A stretch of 64,000 nucleotides of DNA from Vibrio tasmaniensis (GTDB lineage Bacteria; Pseudomonadota; Gammaproteobacteria; Enterobacterales; Vibrionaceae): NCBI RefSeq assembly GCF_024347635.1, contig NZ_AP025511.1, positions 310,001 through 374,000 of the forward strand, written 5' to 3'. This document shows, one piece after another, positions 50,997-61,076 of this stretch (its first letter is position 1; each line of letters starts with the position of its first letter). The position numbers and the translations under genes are program-made. Under the pieces are notes generated by a model. The model was not told the origin of the DNA, made no database searches, and was given only the letters and a program-made list of their open reading frames with translations.

Positions 50997-52868
50997 ATGA
51001 AATTTAGCCATAAGGTGGTTGCAGCATCATCAGCCTTGCTATTAGTGACAGTATCATTGCTTTCAATACAGCAACTTTACACCGTAAAAAGTGCTGTAGA
51101 GAACCACGTCAATGCAAGCCTGAAAGAGATGGTCTCTGGTATTAAGAACACCGTAGCATCAGAGATGAATGCTAAGAAAGCACTGGCTCAGTCGACGACT
51201 GAAGTCATCGAAATCAATCCTCAAGATCGTACCTACGTTCAAAACATCCTAGAAAAACCAAAACTTAAAGGCAGCTTTCTCGCGGTTGGTTTTGGTTATG
51301 ACGCAAACGGTTTCGTTATTGAAAATGATGATGGCTGGGAAGCTGGGCCGGATTATGACCCACGAATCCGCCCTTGGTTCATTGATGCGAAGTCCAAAAA
51401 CAGTTTAGTTGTTACCGACCCTTATGTGGACGTTTCAAGCAAGAAAGTCATCATTTCAATTGGTACGCCAGTGCAAGAAAACGGCCGTTTCACTGCCGGT
51501 ATGTTCTACGACCTAGAGTTGACGAATCTTGCGACCTTGGTAAACCAAGTGAACTTGTTTGACGCGGGTTACTTATTCCTAGTCACTGCCGACGGCACCA
51601 CGATTGCTCACCCTAATGCTAAGAACAATGGCGAAACGCTATCAAGCTACCTGCCACAAGCGACTATTCGCGAGGGATCTCAACAAATTGAAGTCGACGG
51701 TAAAAAGTTCCTAGTGAACTTCACTCACATCCCAAGTGAAGATTGGTACATCGGCGCAATACTTGATGAAGAGATCGCATTCCAAACGGTTGAAGATCTG
51801 AAAAACAGCTCGATAATCTACTCTTTAATCGCGGTTATTCTCAGCATCATTGCATTAACCGTCCTTATTCGTGTGTTAATGCGCCCACTTGAGACGCTTA
51901 ACCAAGCCATTCAAGATGTTGCGAGCGGACAAGGTGACTTAACTAAACGTCTAGATACCAATACAGATAAAGAGTTCTCTGACCTTGCGAAAGGCTTCAA
52001 CACCTTTACTGAAAACCTGCAAAATCAAATCATTCAATCCAAAGCGATTGGTGTTGAGATTAAACGTGGTACTGAAATCACAGTGAAAGGCGCGGGTGAG
52101 TCAGCGAATGCGATGAATACTCAGCTGCAAGAGCTTGAACAGCTAGCCACCGCAATGAACGAGATGGCCGTTACCGCAACGGAAGTAGCAAACAACGCTC
52201 AAGGCGCAGCCGCTGCAGCTCGTGAAGCTGACGATGCGACACTAGACGGTACATCTGTAGTAAGTGACACGACTCAAGCGATTGATAACCTTTCAGCGCG
52301 TATCGACCAGGCGGTTGCAGAAGTACAAGTACTGGAATCAGCAACAGCAAATATCGAGACAATTCTTAAAGTAATCAACGATATCGCAGACCAAACCAAC
52401 CTACTTGCGTTGAATGCTGCTATTGAAGCGGCGCGTGCTGGTGAATCGGGCCGTGGTTTCGCTGTCGTTGCCGATGAAGTTCGCACACTAGCGCAACGTA
52501 CTCAAGAGTCGACCACTGAAATCCGCAACATGATCGAGCAACTCCAAGCTGGCGCAAGTTCGGTATCTAACGCGATGAATCAAAGTAAAGACACAGCCAC
52601 TGACGCCGTTGAACGCGCTCAGCAAGCAAACTCTTCACTTGACCGCATCCGCGACGCGATTCAGCGCATCTCTGATATGAATATTCAAATTGCTTCAGCA
52701 GCTGAAGAGCAGAGTTTAGTAGCGGAAGAGATCAACAACAACACAGTTAAGATCAAAGACCTTTCAACACAGGTATCGAACGCAGCTCAAGACGCAAACA
52801 CAGCAATGCAAGTTCAAACTGACAATGTTCGCCAACAAGACGAACTATTAAACAAGTTTACGGTTTAA
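50997..52868 (+). CDS. Methyl-accepting chemotaxis protein with dCache sensor
   Basis: 623 residues. Membrane helices at about 7-28 and 271-295 bracket a double-Cache sensor ([12 protein letters not shown], then VVTDPYVD and an FYDLEL strand), a form that often binds amino acids. A HAMP domain follows ([14 protein letters not shown]), then the long coiled-coil signalling domain with hairpin tip [20 protein letters not shown]. It sits in the inner membrane and signals to CheA and CheW. The chemotaxis operon is not adjacent. A terminator follows at 52924. Confidence 0.95.
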   Translation: MKFSHKVVAASSALLLVTVSLLSIQQLYTVKSAVENHVNASLKEMVSGIKNTVASEMNAKKALAQSTTEVIEINPQDRTYVQNILEKPKLKGSFLAVGFGYDANGFVIENDDGWEAGPDYDPRIRPWFIDAKSKNSLVVTDPYVDVSSKKVIISIGTPVQENGRFTAGMFYDLELTNLATLVNQVNLFDAGYLFLVTADGTTIAHPNAKNNGETLSSYLPQATIREGSQQIEVDGKKFLVNFTHIPSEDWYIGAILDEEIAFQTVEDLKNSSIIYSLIAVILSIIALTVLIRVLMRPLETLNQAIQDVASGQGDLTKRLDTNTDKEFSDLAKGFNTFTENLQNQIIQSKAIGVEIKRGTEITVKGAGESANAMNTQLQELEQLATAMNEMAVTATEVANNAQGAAAAAREADDATLDGTSVVSDTTQAIDNLSARIDQAVAEVQVLESATANIETILKVINDIADQTNLLALNAAIEAARAGESGRGFAVVADEVRTLAQRTQESTTEIRNMIEQLQAGASSVSNAMNQSKDTATDAVERAQQANSSLDRIRDAIQRISDMNIQIASAAEEQSLVAEEINNNTVKIKDLSTQVSNAAQDANTAMQVQTDNVRQQDELLNKFTV

Positions 52869-52923
52869 CCGCCTTGCCGTTTTACTAACACCTTGTTTAG
52901 TAAGCAATAAACAGCTTTAAATA

Positions 52924-52960
52924 AAAACCCCGCTTACTGGTAATCAGTAAGCGGGGTTTT
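52924..52960. terminator. Bidirectional terminator
   Basis: AAAACCCCGCTTACTG (52924-52939) and its perfect complement (52945-52960) lie between the chemoreceptor and the convergent amylase gene. Confidence 0.93.
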
Positions 52961-53013
52961 CTTTTCAAGGCTTTCTTTGCAAAATTTACTTTCTAACTCG
53001 TAACAGGCTCGAG

Positions 53014-54399
53014 CTAATTGGTCGTCAGCATCATGCACTGGTTGGATTCAACCTTAATAGTTAAGTCCTTACCAACACATTCGAACACTTCGCCAGACAA
53101 CAGATCCGTCACAGCGCCTGTCCAATTTAATGAGGCTGTTTTGCTTCGTTTAGACTTGTTGATTACCACAATGCCTTTGTCGCCACGAACAAACACCAAC
53201 AAGTCATCATTGGCTTCAACCACCCGCATCGCTTCACCATGAACATGGTTATGGAATTGAATCATGTTTTTCATGTAAGGCGCTTGCCAGTCGTTCAGCC
53301 AACGAGGTTGGCCGCTCTTGTCCAGAATACCGCTGGTGCTGAGTTCACTGTAAACAAGTGGCACACCGCCATCTCGTCCAAGAATAAAGGCGTGAGCTAA
53401 TTGCTCGTCGACTTCATCCATCACATGTTCCAAAAACACCTCGTTATTTGGAATGTCATGAGTGACAGCAAAAGTGATCGCTCGCATATTCGACAGAGCT
53501 TGACCAAAACAATATGGGTTGATCAGAGATTTAAAGCTGCCCTGCTCTTCAAAAGCTTTGAAAATGGTATTGAACAGCGGAAAATCATACGCCCCTAAAC
53601 GAGTGTGTTTAAGGTAAGGCTCAAGGAACAGTTCGTACTCTTCTTTGGTTGCACCACCGTCAGTAATGATCTCGCCAAATATATGCATCTCTTCACAGAT
53701 ATCATCGGTCCAAACCTTACGTAGATGTGACAGTGTCATGTGTTTCGCTGCATCGATGCGAAACCCTTTCACACCAATCACTTTCAAGGCTTTTAGGTAA
53801 GCTCGCTGCTGCGCAACCACATTGTCGTTGTCTAAAAGCGTTGGCAGGCCTGGGTCGCTTGCTCCACCAGTAATACGCCCGTTTTGCACTTCCCAAGTGT
53901 CTTTCCAGTTCTTGATACCAAACGCTTCGACAAAGTCGTTCTCATCAAACAAAGGTTTAGAAAGATCACCAAACAAACGAACGGATTCGTAATACTCAGA
54001 ATCTTGTTGGTAAGACGCCATGTCTTGTTGATTTGGATACGTCAAATCGCCGCGGATACTCGATTCGTTGGCCATGTGGTTAAACACAACGTCCACATAG
54101 GTACGAAGCCCATGTTGCTTTAACGTGTTCACCATTGCAGTGAAGTCTTGCGTATCACCTAGCTGATTATCAATCACACGATAATCTTGGGGTTGATAGC
54201 GCTGCCACCATTGGGTGCCAGAATCACGGTCGCAACCTTTAGGGCCGCGTAACGACTTCATCGCCGGTGATACTAAAACAGATTTATAACCCAACTCTTG
54301 AATCAGAGGGGCGTTCTTCATTACGTCAGCGTAGCACCAGTCAAAAGCATGCAATATAACATCTGTCGCTGGGGTGCTTAACATAGCTGAACTCTCCAT
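53014..54399 (-). CDS. Alpha-amylase-type GH13 glycosidase, cytoplasmic
   Basis: 461 residues without a signal peptide. GH13 motifs: DVVFNHMANE (region I), GFRIDAAKHM with the nucleophile Asp (region II), IFGEIITDG with the acid/base Glu (region III) and FAVTHDIPNNE (region IV). It hydrolyses alpha-1,4 glucans such as glycogen or maltodextrin in the cytosol. ATG 54399 is preceded by AGGAG. No maltose or glycogen operon partners are adjacent. Confidence 0.93.
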   Translation of the reverse strand: MESSAMLSTPATDVILHAFDWCYADVMKNAPLIQELGYKSVLVSPAMKSLRGPKGCDRDSGTQWWQRYQPQDYRVIDNQLGDTQDFTAMVNTLKQHGLRTYVDVVFNHMANESSIRGDLTYPNQQDMASYQQDSEYYESVRLFGDLSKPLFDENDFVEAFGIKNWKDTWEVQNGRITGGASDPGLPTLLDNDNVVAQQRAYLKALKVIGVKGFRIDAAKHMTLSHLRKVWTDDICEEMHIFGEIITDGGATKEEYELFLEPYLKHTRLGAYDFPLFNTIFKAFEEQGSFKSLINPYCFGQALSNMRAITFAVTHDIPNNEVFLEHVMDEVDEQLAHAFILGRDGGVPLVYSELSTSGILDKSGQPRWLNDWQAPYMKNMIQFHNHVHGEAMRVVEANDDLLVFVRGDKGIVVINKSKRSKTASLNWTGAVTDLLSGEVFECVGKDLTIKVESNQCMMLTTN

Positions 54400-54632
54400 G
54401 TTGTTCTCCTACCAAACTCGTTTACAGCTTTCTAGATAAATACAAAGGCTTAAAGGCAAAGCTGCATAAATTTCCTTAAGAATGGTGTTTATTATATGAG
54501 TTACTCATTAAAACCCCTCCTCCTCCCACCGATTAGTCAAGGTGGATAGTTGAGGGCGTAGCGCCAATTATCGCATAACGTCCTGGATGAACACTCAGCC
54601 ACAATGTTTTTAAATGCGCCCAAAAATGACAA

Positions 54633-54658
54633 AAAAGGAGCGTATCTACGCTCCTTTT
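54633..54658. terminator. Terminator of ppiC
   Basis: AAAAGGAGCGTA (54633-54644) pairs with ACGCTCCTTTT (54648-54658), with A- and T-runs giving U-tracts on both strands. Confidence 0.92.
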
Positions 54659-54682
54659 ATTCAATCTAACACATATTAATAA

Positions 54683-54961
54683 CTAAGTTCGGTAAAGAAC
54701 CTTCACTACGTGCCAGCCAAATTTTGTTTTTACCAGGTGTGGTACAAGCGTCTCGCCAGAGAAACAAATCTTATCAAACTGAGGCACCATTTGACCTTTT
54801 TTGAACTCACCTAGGTCGCCGCCCTTTTTACCTGATGGACAGGTTGAATGCTTCTTCGCTAGCGTTTGAAATTTAGCGCCCTTTTTAAGCTGCGTCATGA
54901 TGTCTTCTGCTAATTCTTTATGCTTCACCAAAATATGAAGCGCTGCTGCTGTTCTTGCCAT
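54683..54961 (-). CDS. ppiC: Peptidyl-prolyl cis-trans isomerase, parvulin
   Basis: 92 residues, a single parvulin domain. It resembles E. coli PpiC throughout: [46 protein letters not shown]. It speeds proline isomerisation in the cytosol. ATG 54961 follows GAGAATTATC. It is a single gene. Confidence 0.95.
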   Translation of the reverse strand: MARTAAALHILVKHKELAEDIMTQLKKGAKFQTLAKKHSTCPSGKKGGDLGEFKKGQMVPQFDKICFSGETLVPHLVKTKFGWHVVKVLYRT

Positions 54962-55244
54962 GATAATTCTCAGTTTGTTGCTGTCAGTTGATTTGCGATG
55001 ATTACGTAGAATTCATCAACGTACTGACTGTTGTAATTCTGCTTACGGCTAACGACTTGTCGACAAAAGTCCATCAAACGCCTGCGTTTAGCGTGATTTT
55101 AACCCAAGAATCGTCATTCTTCACTCTATAACCGAAAACAACCCCCTTAAAGATCTTTAAAAACCTCATAGTGACTTGCTGCGAATGCCATTTCCCTTTA
55201 AATTAATCCTTATAGATTAAGCGCGTATTAAGTAGGAGCCACTT

Positions 55245-56159
55245 ATGGCCAAACCGATAAGTAAAGCGAGTCAGTCACAGGGAATGCTGATGTTCAAGTT
55301 ATCCCTCACTCAAAGTTTTGCGATAGGCACGCTTAAGGTCAGAGAAATCGTTCCTTTCCAGCCAATGACCCAAATCCCTTACTCTCATCACCACGTGATT
55401 GGTACCGTCACAATTCGCGATCTTACGGTTCCAGTTATTGATATGTCTGCAGCTATTGGGTTTCGACCGATCACACCGACTGAATACCAAGACTGCGTGC
55501 TCATCGTGACAGATTGCTTAAGAACCGTTGTCGCATTCTTGGTTCGTTCGATTGATAAAATCATTGAATGTGACTGGAAGAGTATTGAGTCGCCACCCGC
55601 GAGTGTAGGAACCAATGTGTTTGTTACCGGCATTACACGTTTTGAAGATCGTATCGTGCAGATGCTAGACGTAGAGTTATTACTTTCTAAGATTTACCCT
55701 GCTTATGAAAACGCACATATTCCGATGCTGACTGATGTAGAGAGAGAACGCCTAAAAGCGCTGAACATTCTATTGGTTGATGACTCTTTGATTGCACGAA
55801 AGCAGCTGTCTGATGCCTTAGACAGCATCAACATCCCTTATAGCATTTGTAACAACGGTTTAGATGCTATTGACCTGATGCGCCGTGAAGCAAGCAAAGG
55901 CACTGCAATTGATCTTCTCGTGAGTGATATCGAGATGCCCGGGTTAGATGGTTATGAACTTGCATTTGAAGTACAAAACGACAGCGCACTCAGCCATGCC
56001 TATTGTATTTTACATACTTCATTATCCAGTGAGATCTGTGTTGACCGAGCCAATCAGGTGGGAGCACATGAAGCGCTAGAGAAATTCAATGCGGGTGAGT
56101 TGATCGAAGCCATGCTGCGCGGAGCGAAAGTCTTAAACGACGCGGCTATGACGGCTTAG
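55245..56159 (+). CDS. cheV: CheV-type chemotaxis coupling protein
   Basis: 304 residues: a CheW-like domain (about 12-165) with KVREIVPF and GTVTIRDLTVPVID, then a receiver domain (about 172-295) with LLVDDSLIARKQ (acidic pocket), the phosphoacceptor Asp in LVSDIEMPG and the switch Ser/Thr in LHTSLSSE, and Lys in EALEKFNAG. It couples receptors to CheA and is tuned by phosphorylation. ATG 55245 follows AGTAGGAGCC. It stands apart from any chemotaxis operon. Confidence 0.94.
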   Translation: MAKPISKASQSQGMLMFKLSLTQSFAIGTLKVREIVPFQPMTQIPYSHHHVIGTVTIRDLTVPVIDMSAAIGFRPITPTEYQDCVLIVTDCLRTVVAFLVRSIDKIIECDWKSIESPPASVGTNVFVTGITRFEDRIVQMLDVELLLSKIYPAYENAHIPMLTDVERERLKALNILLVDDSLIARKQLSDALDSINIPYSICNNGLDAIDLMRREASKGTAIDLLVSDIEMPGLDGYELAFEVQNDSALSHAYCILHTSLSSEICVDRANQVGAHEALEKFNAGELIEAMLRGAKVLNDAAMTA

Positions 56160-56167
56160 ACATTAAA

Positions 56168-56189
56168 GAGCCCTCACATTAGAGGGCTC
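56168..56189. terminator. Weak hairpin between cheV and hutZ
   Basis: GAGCCCTC (56168-56175) pairs with GAGGGCTC (56182-56189). No real T-run on the plus side; only TTT on the minus side, so termination is uncertain. Confidence 0.5.
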
Positions 56190-56212
56190 CTAAAGTAATC
56201 AGTTAAACGAGC

Positions 56213-56743
56213 TTACTCGTTAGACACTTTTTTGTGGCCTTCTTGCAGGTGAACGAAATCCACTAAGTCGTCGCCAGATACTTGGTATGCCTGACCGAAA
56301 CCTTTTACGAACAGGCCATTCTCAGCTTTAAGGTTGAACAGAGAGAAATCTTGAAGCTGGCTCAAACCATCAATGATCTCGCCGAAACGCTCTTGCATCT
56401 GGCCGATCACTTGAGTCCAAAGCTCCGTTTCACGCTCTACAACACTTGCTTGTGCATCAAAGGTTAGACGCTTACGTGCGTAAAGCTGCTTAGAGCTCTC
56501 TTCATCTTCGATCATCATCAAAGAGACTTGTGGATTCGCTTTTAAGTTACGTGCATGACGAGCAACGTCAGAAATTAGAACAAAGTAGCCTTCTTGGTTC
56601 TGAACAAAAGGAGCGTAACTGACGTTTGGGCGACCGTCTTGATCAACTGTTGCAAGTTGAAGAGTACGGCGCTCTTGGCGAAACTCTTTGATTTCTGGAC
56701 CTAGGCGACCTTGTAGGCGTTCTTGTTTTACTTGTTGTTCCAT
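56213..56743 (-). CDS. hutZ: Heme-utilisation protein HutZ (heme-degrading split-barrel)
   Basis: 176 residues. It resembles V. cholerae HutZ across the whole length: QVKQERLQGRLGPEIKEF, RPNVSYAPFVQNQEGYFVLIS, RHARNLKANPQVSLMMIEDE and GFGQAYQVSGDDLVDFVHL. HutZ binds and degrades heme in the cytosol to release iron. It is third in hutWXZ, 141 bases from hutX. The conserved His residues near the C-terminus include that in FVHLQEGHK. Confidence 0.95.
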   Translation of the reverse strand: MEQQVKQERLQGRLGPEIKEFRQERRTLQLATVDQDGRPNVSYAPFVQNQEGYFVLISDVARHARNLKANPQVSLMMIEDEESSKQLYARKRLTFDAQASVVERETELWTQVIGQMQERFGEIIDGLSQLQDFSLFNLKAENGLFVKGFGQAYQVSGDDLVDFVHLQEGHKKVSNE

Positions 56744-56884
56744 CGATAATTCCTTTCTTCACTTTCTCTTATTTATTATTTTTGCCCGAGGTTGAGCGTT
56801 CATTAGTAAACTAAGTGGACCTCGAGCATTCATATTTTCTTTAAGCTAGCTGGCAATCTTATTAAAGCTTGATGTTGACTGTAC

Positions 56885-57406
56885 TTAAGCTCGTTCTTTT
56901 AGTGCTTTGAAACGTTCAACTTGGTCGACAATCAGCTCTCGCTTTTCATTGCGACCTAGGTAAATCTTAAAAATGTTCTCGCCTGTTTCACTGAAGAAAC
57001 CGAAGTAATGACTTTCACGCCCCATGAACGCCTTACTCACCAAACCAATATGTTTGATGTTATCCAGTTTTAAGTGGCCATGCAGCTCGCCTTCTTTACC
57101 CATCAGATTGTAGTAACCACGCGCTACTTTGCCTTTAGGGAACGGCGCCTTTACTTCGAAGATTGAGCCAAATGAATGCATAATTGTGGTCACTGGGCCC
57201 CAACCAACCAAACCTTCTAGAATATCTTGAGCACGGCTGCCATCTAACATCACCGCCATGTCTCCAGGAAAAGCAGCGACAACTTCAACCTCTGAAACAC
57301 CTAACTTCTCAGCAATCGCTGTAGGAAGCAGTTTTGGTTCTTCTTCTAGAATGCGTGCGACACGTTGTTCTAAAGTTTCTGTCATTGCTAATGTTATATC
57401 TGTCAT
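56885..57406 (-). CDS. hutX: Heme-utilisation protein HutX (cytosolic heme carrier)
   Basis: 173 residues. The family features WGPVTTIMHSFGSIFEVKA (quoted in part), KGKVARGYYNLM, GHLKLDNI and SHYFGFFSETGENIFKIYLG are present. HutX passes heme to HutZ in the cytosol. It lies 49 bases downstream of hutW and upstream of hutZ. ATG 57406 follows GGAAA; a second in-frame ATG seven codons later is also possible. Confidence 0.93.
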   Translation of the reverse strand: MTDITLAMTETLEQRVARILEEEPKLLPTAIAEKLGVSEVEVVAAFPGDMAVMLDGSRAQDILEGLVGWGPVTTIMHSFGSIFEVKAPFPKGKVARGYYNLMGKEGELHGHLKLDNIKHIGLVSKAFMGRESHYFGFFSETGENIFKIYLGRNEKRELIVDQVERFKALKERA

Positions 57407-57455
57407 TGAATAGATTTCCGTATAAACAAGTAAGTTATGAATTAAAAGTTCGAGA

Positions 57456-58865
57456 CTAAGCGTGCTTCAAACTTGCATGCGGGTGAGCACCCAAGCCAGA
57501 GGCAGTTGGTGCTGGGTGCAAGGTCTGATATTCAGTGTTAAGCACTTGAATCACACTCTGTGCAAGGCTTACCGCCCAGAAACTGCCAGCTATAGTCAGG
57601 CTCAGGTAATCTTCCGAAAGATCAACTAGGCCATTCTTTTCCCAATGTGAAAACAGAGGCTTCAGGTAGTCAAAAGTGTCTTGCCCCATAAAACTCGGCA
57701 ACGTACTTCTTCTTACAACACCAGAATCAAAACCGGCTTTCAATGAAGAGAAGGTTGGCTCTAGTGAGCTCTGCTTGGTCATCATGGCTATTGGCAATTG
57801 ACCTTGCTTTATAGACTCCATGTAGCTGTCTAAAGTTCGATGTTGCATCACACCATGACCACCGATGTTGCCACCAGCGCCACAACCAATGGGTAGAACT
57901 TCGGCATAAGTTTTCGCTAAGCTGTTGTAAATGCTGCGTTCGCGGTTATCACGAGTCCAGTGATTCACGCTCAGTTGCTTAACCTTGTGCTTTGCCATGA
58001 ACTCAACGCCCGCCAAGTACATACTCGCCTTATCTGGCGTATTAGCCGGTGGTGGGATTTTTCCTTTCTCAACAAGATTAAGCATAGGCGCGTTGCCCGA
58101 AACAATCAGTTGGTAGAGGTCAATACCGTGTGCGCCAGTCGACATGTAGTCTTCTAAATCTTGTTGAAATACTTCCATAGACTGGTGTGGCAACCCGTAT
58201 AGCAAATCAAGAACGATAGGCGCTTGTTCAGTGCGACTCAGTGAACTGATACGTTCCAACACAACTTCTCGGTCATCCAAGCGCTTAGCACTGCGTCGAA
58301 CTTGAGTATTGAAACTTTGAATACCAAATGAGAAACGATTGAAGCCACCTTCCAGCGAACGATCAAACATCTCGTCGCCAAATCGATTAATACGCCCTTC
58401 TAAGGTCATTTCCACATCGTTCGCTAATGGGAAGTGTTGACGAATAGCCTTACCTAACAATTCAACTTGTAGAGGAGATAAATCGGTGGGTGTTCCACCA
58501 CCAATATAGACGGCGTGAAATAGTCCAGACTGAGCCCAAGAGGTTTTAGCTTTTTGCTTTAGTTCAACCATCAGTGCATCAAAATACTCATCCACTAATT
58601 TACGGCTTGCGGCATTTTGGAAGAAATTGCAGAACGTACAACGCACGCGACAAAAAGGAATATGGATATACAAACAACGTTTATCCTGTTTCTTTCCTTC
58701 ACTCAGCATCAATTCATCAAAGATTTCCAATTTCTTGCTCGGGTCGACCGGGATTGAGCTTCCCCCAGCATGTGCAGATTGCTTTTTGGCAAATGCAAAA
58801 CGAAGTGGGTCTGGGCTAGAAACACCCAGAATTGATTCGTCAAACTTATATATATCAACGCTCAT
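57456..58865 (-). CDS. hutW: HutW/ChuW-family radical SAM protein for heme utilisation
   Basis: 469 residues. The radical SAM cysteines C72, C76 and C79 lie in FCRVRCTFC (CxxxCxxC). An aligned HemN-like fold follows with VYIGGGTPTDL and SFGIQSFN. The family includes the anaerobic heme-opening enzyme ChuW. It is first in hutWXZ, 154 bases from the divergent tonB start, sharing a Fur-type control region. It degrades or processes heme under anaerobic conditions (family knowledge). Confidence 0.93.
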   Translation of the reverse strand: MSVDIYKFDESILGVSSPDPLRFAFAKKQSAHAGGSSIPVDPSKKLEIFDELMLSEGKKQDKRCLYIHIPFCRVRCTFCNFFQNAASRKLVDEYFDALMVELKQKAKTSWAQSGLFHAVYIGGGTPTDLSPLQVELLGKAIRQHFPLANDVEMTLEGRINRFGDEMFDRSLEGGFNRFSFGIQSFNTQVRRSAKRLDDREVVLERISSLSRTEQAPIVLDLLYGLPHQSMEVFQQDLEDYMSTGAHGIDLYQLIVSGNAPMLNLVEKGKIPPPANTPDKASMYLAGVEFMAKHKVKQLSVNHWTRDNRERSIYNSLAKTYAEVLPIGCGAGGNIGGHGVMQHRTLDSYMESIKQGQLPIAMMTKQSSLEPTFSSLKAGFDSGVVRRSTLPSFMGQDTFDYLKPLFSHWEKNGLVDLSEDYLSLTIAGSFWAVSLAQSVIQVLNTEYQTLHPAPTASGLGAHPHASLKHA

Positions 58866-58939
58866 ATAATCTCTCTAAACACTTATATAGCAAAGCCTGG
58901 AAGACTGTTTGCTAAAACTGAGAGAATCATAAATATACG

Positions 58940-58966
58940 CAAATGATAATGCAATTGATAATTGAT
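58940..58966. promoter_or_regulatory. Fur-type box between hutW and tonB
   Basis: AAATGATAATGCAATTGATAATTGAT contains two GATAAT hexamers (58944-58949 and 58956-58961) with 12-base spacing, close to the Fur consensus GATAATGATAATCATTATC. It lies in the shared promoter of the hutWXZ and tonB-exbBD-hutBCD operons. Confidence 0.7.
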
Positions 58967-59025
58967 CTTATTTAGATTCTAAGCAATAATCCGATACATA
59001 TTTTAGATTTGGTGAAGGATTGAAT

Positions 59026-59787
59026 GTGAACGTTCCTAGATATGTTATTGCAGGCGGTGCATCGTTAGTGATTCATGCGGCGATGTTATTTGTCGCTCAA
59101 GAATCCAAAGTCTTTGCAATGCCTGCAGGTAGCCAATCGAACACGGTATCGATCAACTTCACTCCAAAGAGCGTTCCCTCGCACGCTCAGCAAAAAACCG
59201 TTACAGAGCCAGTTGAGCCTGAGCCAATCAAGGAAACTGTCTCACACCCAGAACCTAAACCTGTCGAACCGAAAGCAGTGAAGCCAAAGCAAGCCAAACC
59301 TGCACCAAAGAAAAAAGCGATCACCAATAAGCCTCAGCCCAAGAAAGTAGAGAAAAAGGTTGTGGAGAAGACAGTCGAGAAAAAGCCGATTCAAAAAAAA
59401 CCGGTGACTCAACCAGAAAAGCTGGCCGACAAAAAAGTCGATAAAAATATGGACGAGTCCGCCAACCAACCTCGACAAGTTAACCAAGGCGTATCTAACC
59501 AAGAGCCAGTGTTAATCACTAGGCCCTCTTTTTCAGCTCGTCCAACACCACCAAGCTACCCACGCCAAGCAAGGCGCCGAGGCGTTGAAGGTGTCGCAAC
59601 TTATGAGGTCTGGTTAGACGCTGAAGGAAAACAAATTAAACAGGCATTAGTCAACTCATCAGGCGCACTAATGCTCGACAACGCAGCCTTGAAAGCCATT
59701 AAAAAATGGAAGTTCTCACCTCATACTGTAAATGGTCGAGCAATTGCTCACCGTGTGCAAATACCTGTTCGTTTTAAGTTGGATTAA
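59026..59787 (+). CDS. tonB: TonB energy-transducing protein (hut-linked)
   Basis: 253 residues from GTG 59026 (AAGGA ends six bases upstream; TTG 59020 would be too close). An N-terminal membrane anchor is near residues 8-25. A Pro/Lys/Val-rich spacer (about 45-150, with many PKP and KKV repeats) precedes the C-terminal TonB domain (SYPRQARRRGVEGVATYEVWL). It transduces proton-motive force to heme and siderophore receptors. It is first in an operon with exbB, exbD and hutBCD. Confidence 0.94.
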   Translation: MNVPRYVIAGGASLVIHAAMLFVAQESKVFAMPAGSQSNTVSINFTPKSVPSHAQQKTVTEPVEPEPIKETVSHPEPKPVEPKAVKPKQAKPAPKKKAITNKPQPKKVEKKVVEKTVEKKPIQKKPVTQPEKLADKKVDKNMDESANQPRQVNQGVSNQEPVLITRPSFSARPTPPSYPRQARRRGVEGVATYEVWLDAEGKQIKQALVNSSGALMLDNAALKAIKKWKFSPHTVNGRAIAHRVQIPVRFKLD

Positions 59788-59789
59788 CC

Positions 59790-60491
59790 ATGCAACAAAT
59801 CAGTTACTTACAAGATCAACTTGGCCTAATGACATGGCCTCTTCTTATCTGTTCAGCATTAACAGCAATGATCATCGCAGAGCGTATCTTCCAAGTCATG
59901 CTAAGCATTGAGGTTGGCAAACGCGCTATTCGTCATGAGCTCAATCAGATTTCACCAACCAATAGCAAAGAAATCGAAGCATTAGCACAATCTATTTCTG
60001 GTAAACGACCTCTGCTGTACAAGGGCGTGTCGATGCTGCTTGCTCACCACTCTTTCTCAAAAGGTTTACGTGAAGATGCAGCAGGGATTTGGCTACAAGA
60101 GAAACGCCACCAGCTTCACGCAGGTTTAAGACTGCTTGGCTTGATCGGCGTCATCAGCCCGCTAATTGGTCTGCTTGGCACAGTACTTGGGCTTATTGAA
60201 ATGTTTAAAGGCGTTGCCGCTACAACAGGCAGCATCACGCCGAATGATTTGGCAGACGGTCTTGGATTAGCAATGAGAACCACTGCTGCGGGTTTGATGA
60301 TTGCGCTTCCTGCTATTTCAGGAGCTCAACTACTCGGGTTATGGGCCGATCGAGTGCTAGCTCAGTTAGAACACACTCTGAATTATGTGAATGTTTGGCT
60401 AGAAGGCATGTCAATTCAAACCAGTCAGTCTGGCGACACTCAAGGTACTCCCGTCAGCAAAGCCTCTATCGGTGATGTGAGCCGAGCATGA
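59790..60491 (+). CDS. exbB: ExbB-type TonB energy-transduction channel protein
   Basis: 233 residues, MotA/TolQ/ExbB family. Three membrane helices (about 12-35, 113-135, 160-180) with the family block RLLGLIGVISPLIGLLGTVLGLIEMF. It forms the proton channel with ExbD. ATG 59790 is 2 bases after tonB stop; the gene overlaps exbD by 4 bases (ATGA). Confidence 0.94.
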   Translation: MQQISYLQDQLGLMTWPLLICSALTAMIIAERIFQVMLSIEVGKRAIRHELNQISPTNSKEIEALAQSISGKRPLLYKGVSMLLAHHSFSKGLREDAAGIWLQEKRHQLHAGLRLLGLIGVISPLIGLLGTVLGLIEMFKGVAATTGSITPNDLADGLGLAMRTTAAGLMIALPAISGAQLLGLWADRVLAQLEHTLNYVNVWLEGMSIQTSQSGDTQGTPVSKASIGDVSRA

Positions 60492-60901
60492 TTAAAACGC
60501 CCCACTCATCTCAAACACAGAGCTTAGTTCCGGATTTAACACCCTTACTGGACATTATATTTATCGTGATGGTTTTCCTTCTACTGACAGCATCAGTGAA
60601 GTTGGAGTCATTAGAAGTGGAGCTTCCGAGTTCTGATATTAAAAACGTTTCTGAAGTTCATAAAGATTCGATTAGCGTCAATATCTTAGATCACGAACCT
60701 TACTGGGCGATCAACGGCCAAGAGTACATCGACTGGGAAAACTTCAAGATCGCACTGTTAGAAGAAACAGGCACATCGGATAAGAAACCGATCATCATTG
60801 CCGCCGATAAAGCAGCTAACGTTGAGAACTTAGTGAAGTTGTTATCGTTCTTACAAGAAAACGGTATTCCAGCAACCCAATTACTCACGGAGGAAGGCTA
60901 G
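60488..60901 (+). CDS. exbD: ExbD-type TonB accessory protein
   Basis: 137 residues. One membrane helix (about 20-40) carries the proton-relay aspartate in LVPDLTPLLDIIFIVMVFLL. A periplasmic domain follows. The start overlaps exbB by 4 bases. It completes the TonB-ExbB-ExbD motor. Confidence 0.94.
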   Translation: MIKTPHSSQTQSLVPDLTPLLDIIFIVMVFLLLTASVKLESLEVELPSSDIKNVSEVHKDSISVNILDHEPYWAINGQEYIDWENFKIALLEETGTSDKKPIIIAADKAANVENLVKLLSFLQENGIPATQLLTEEG

Positions 60902-61076
60902 AACGACTCTTAAATTTTCATGAGACCTAGCACCTTTTATGAGATTGGACTCTTTATTGATAAGACCAAATAACCAAAGCCAGCTCTCTATCGATTCAAA
61001 CTCAACATGCGGACAGGCTGATCACAAAGCATCTTCGCGATTACTCTCCATCAAAAGAAAGTACAAATACATTATT

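Noticed and set aside
60939-61076. 46-residue N-terminal extension of HutB
   Set aside because: The extension is polar and would bury the signal peptide; ATG 61077 gives a normal periplasmic export signal.
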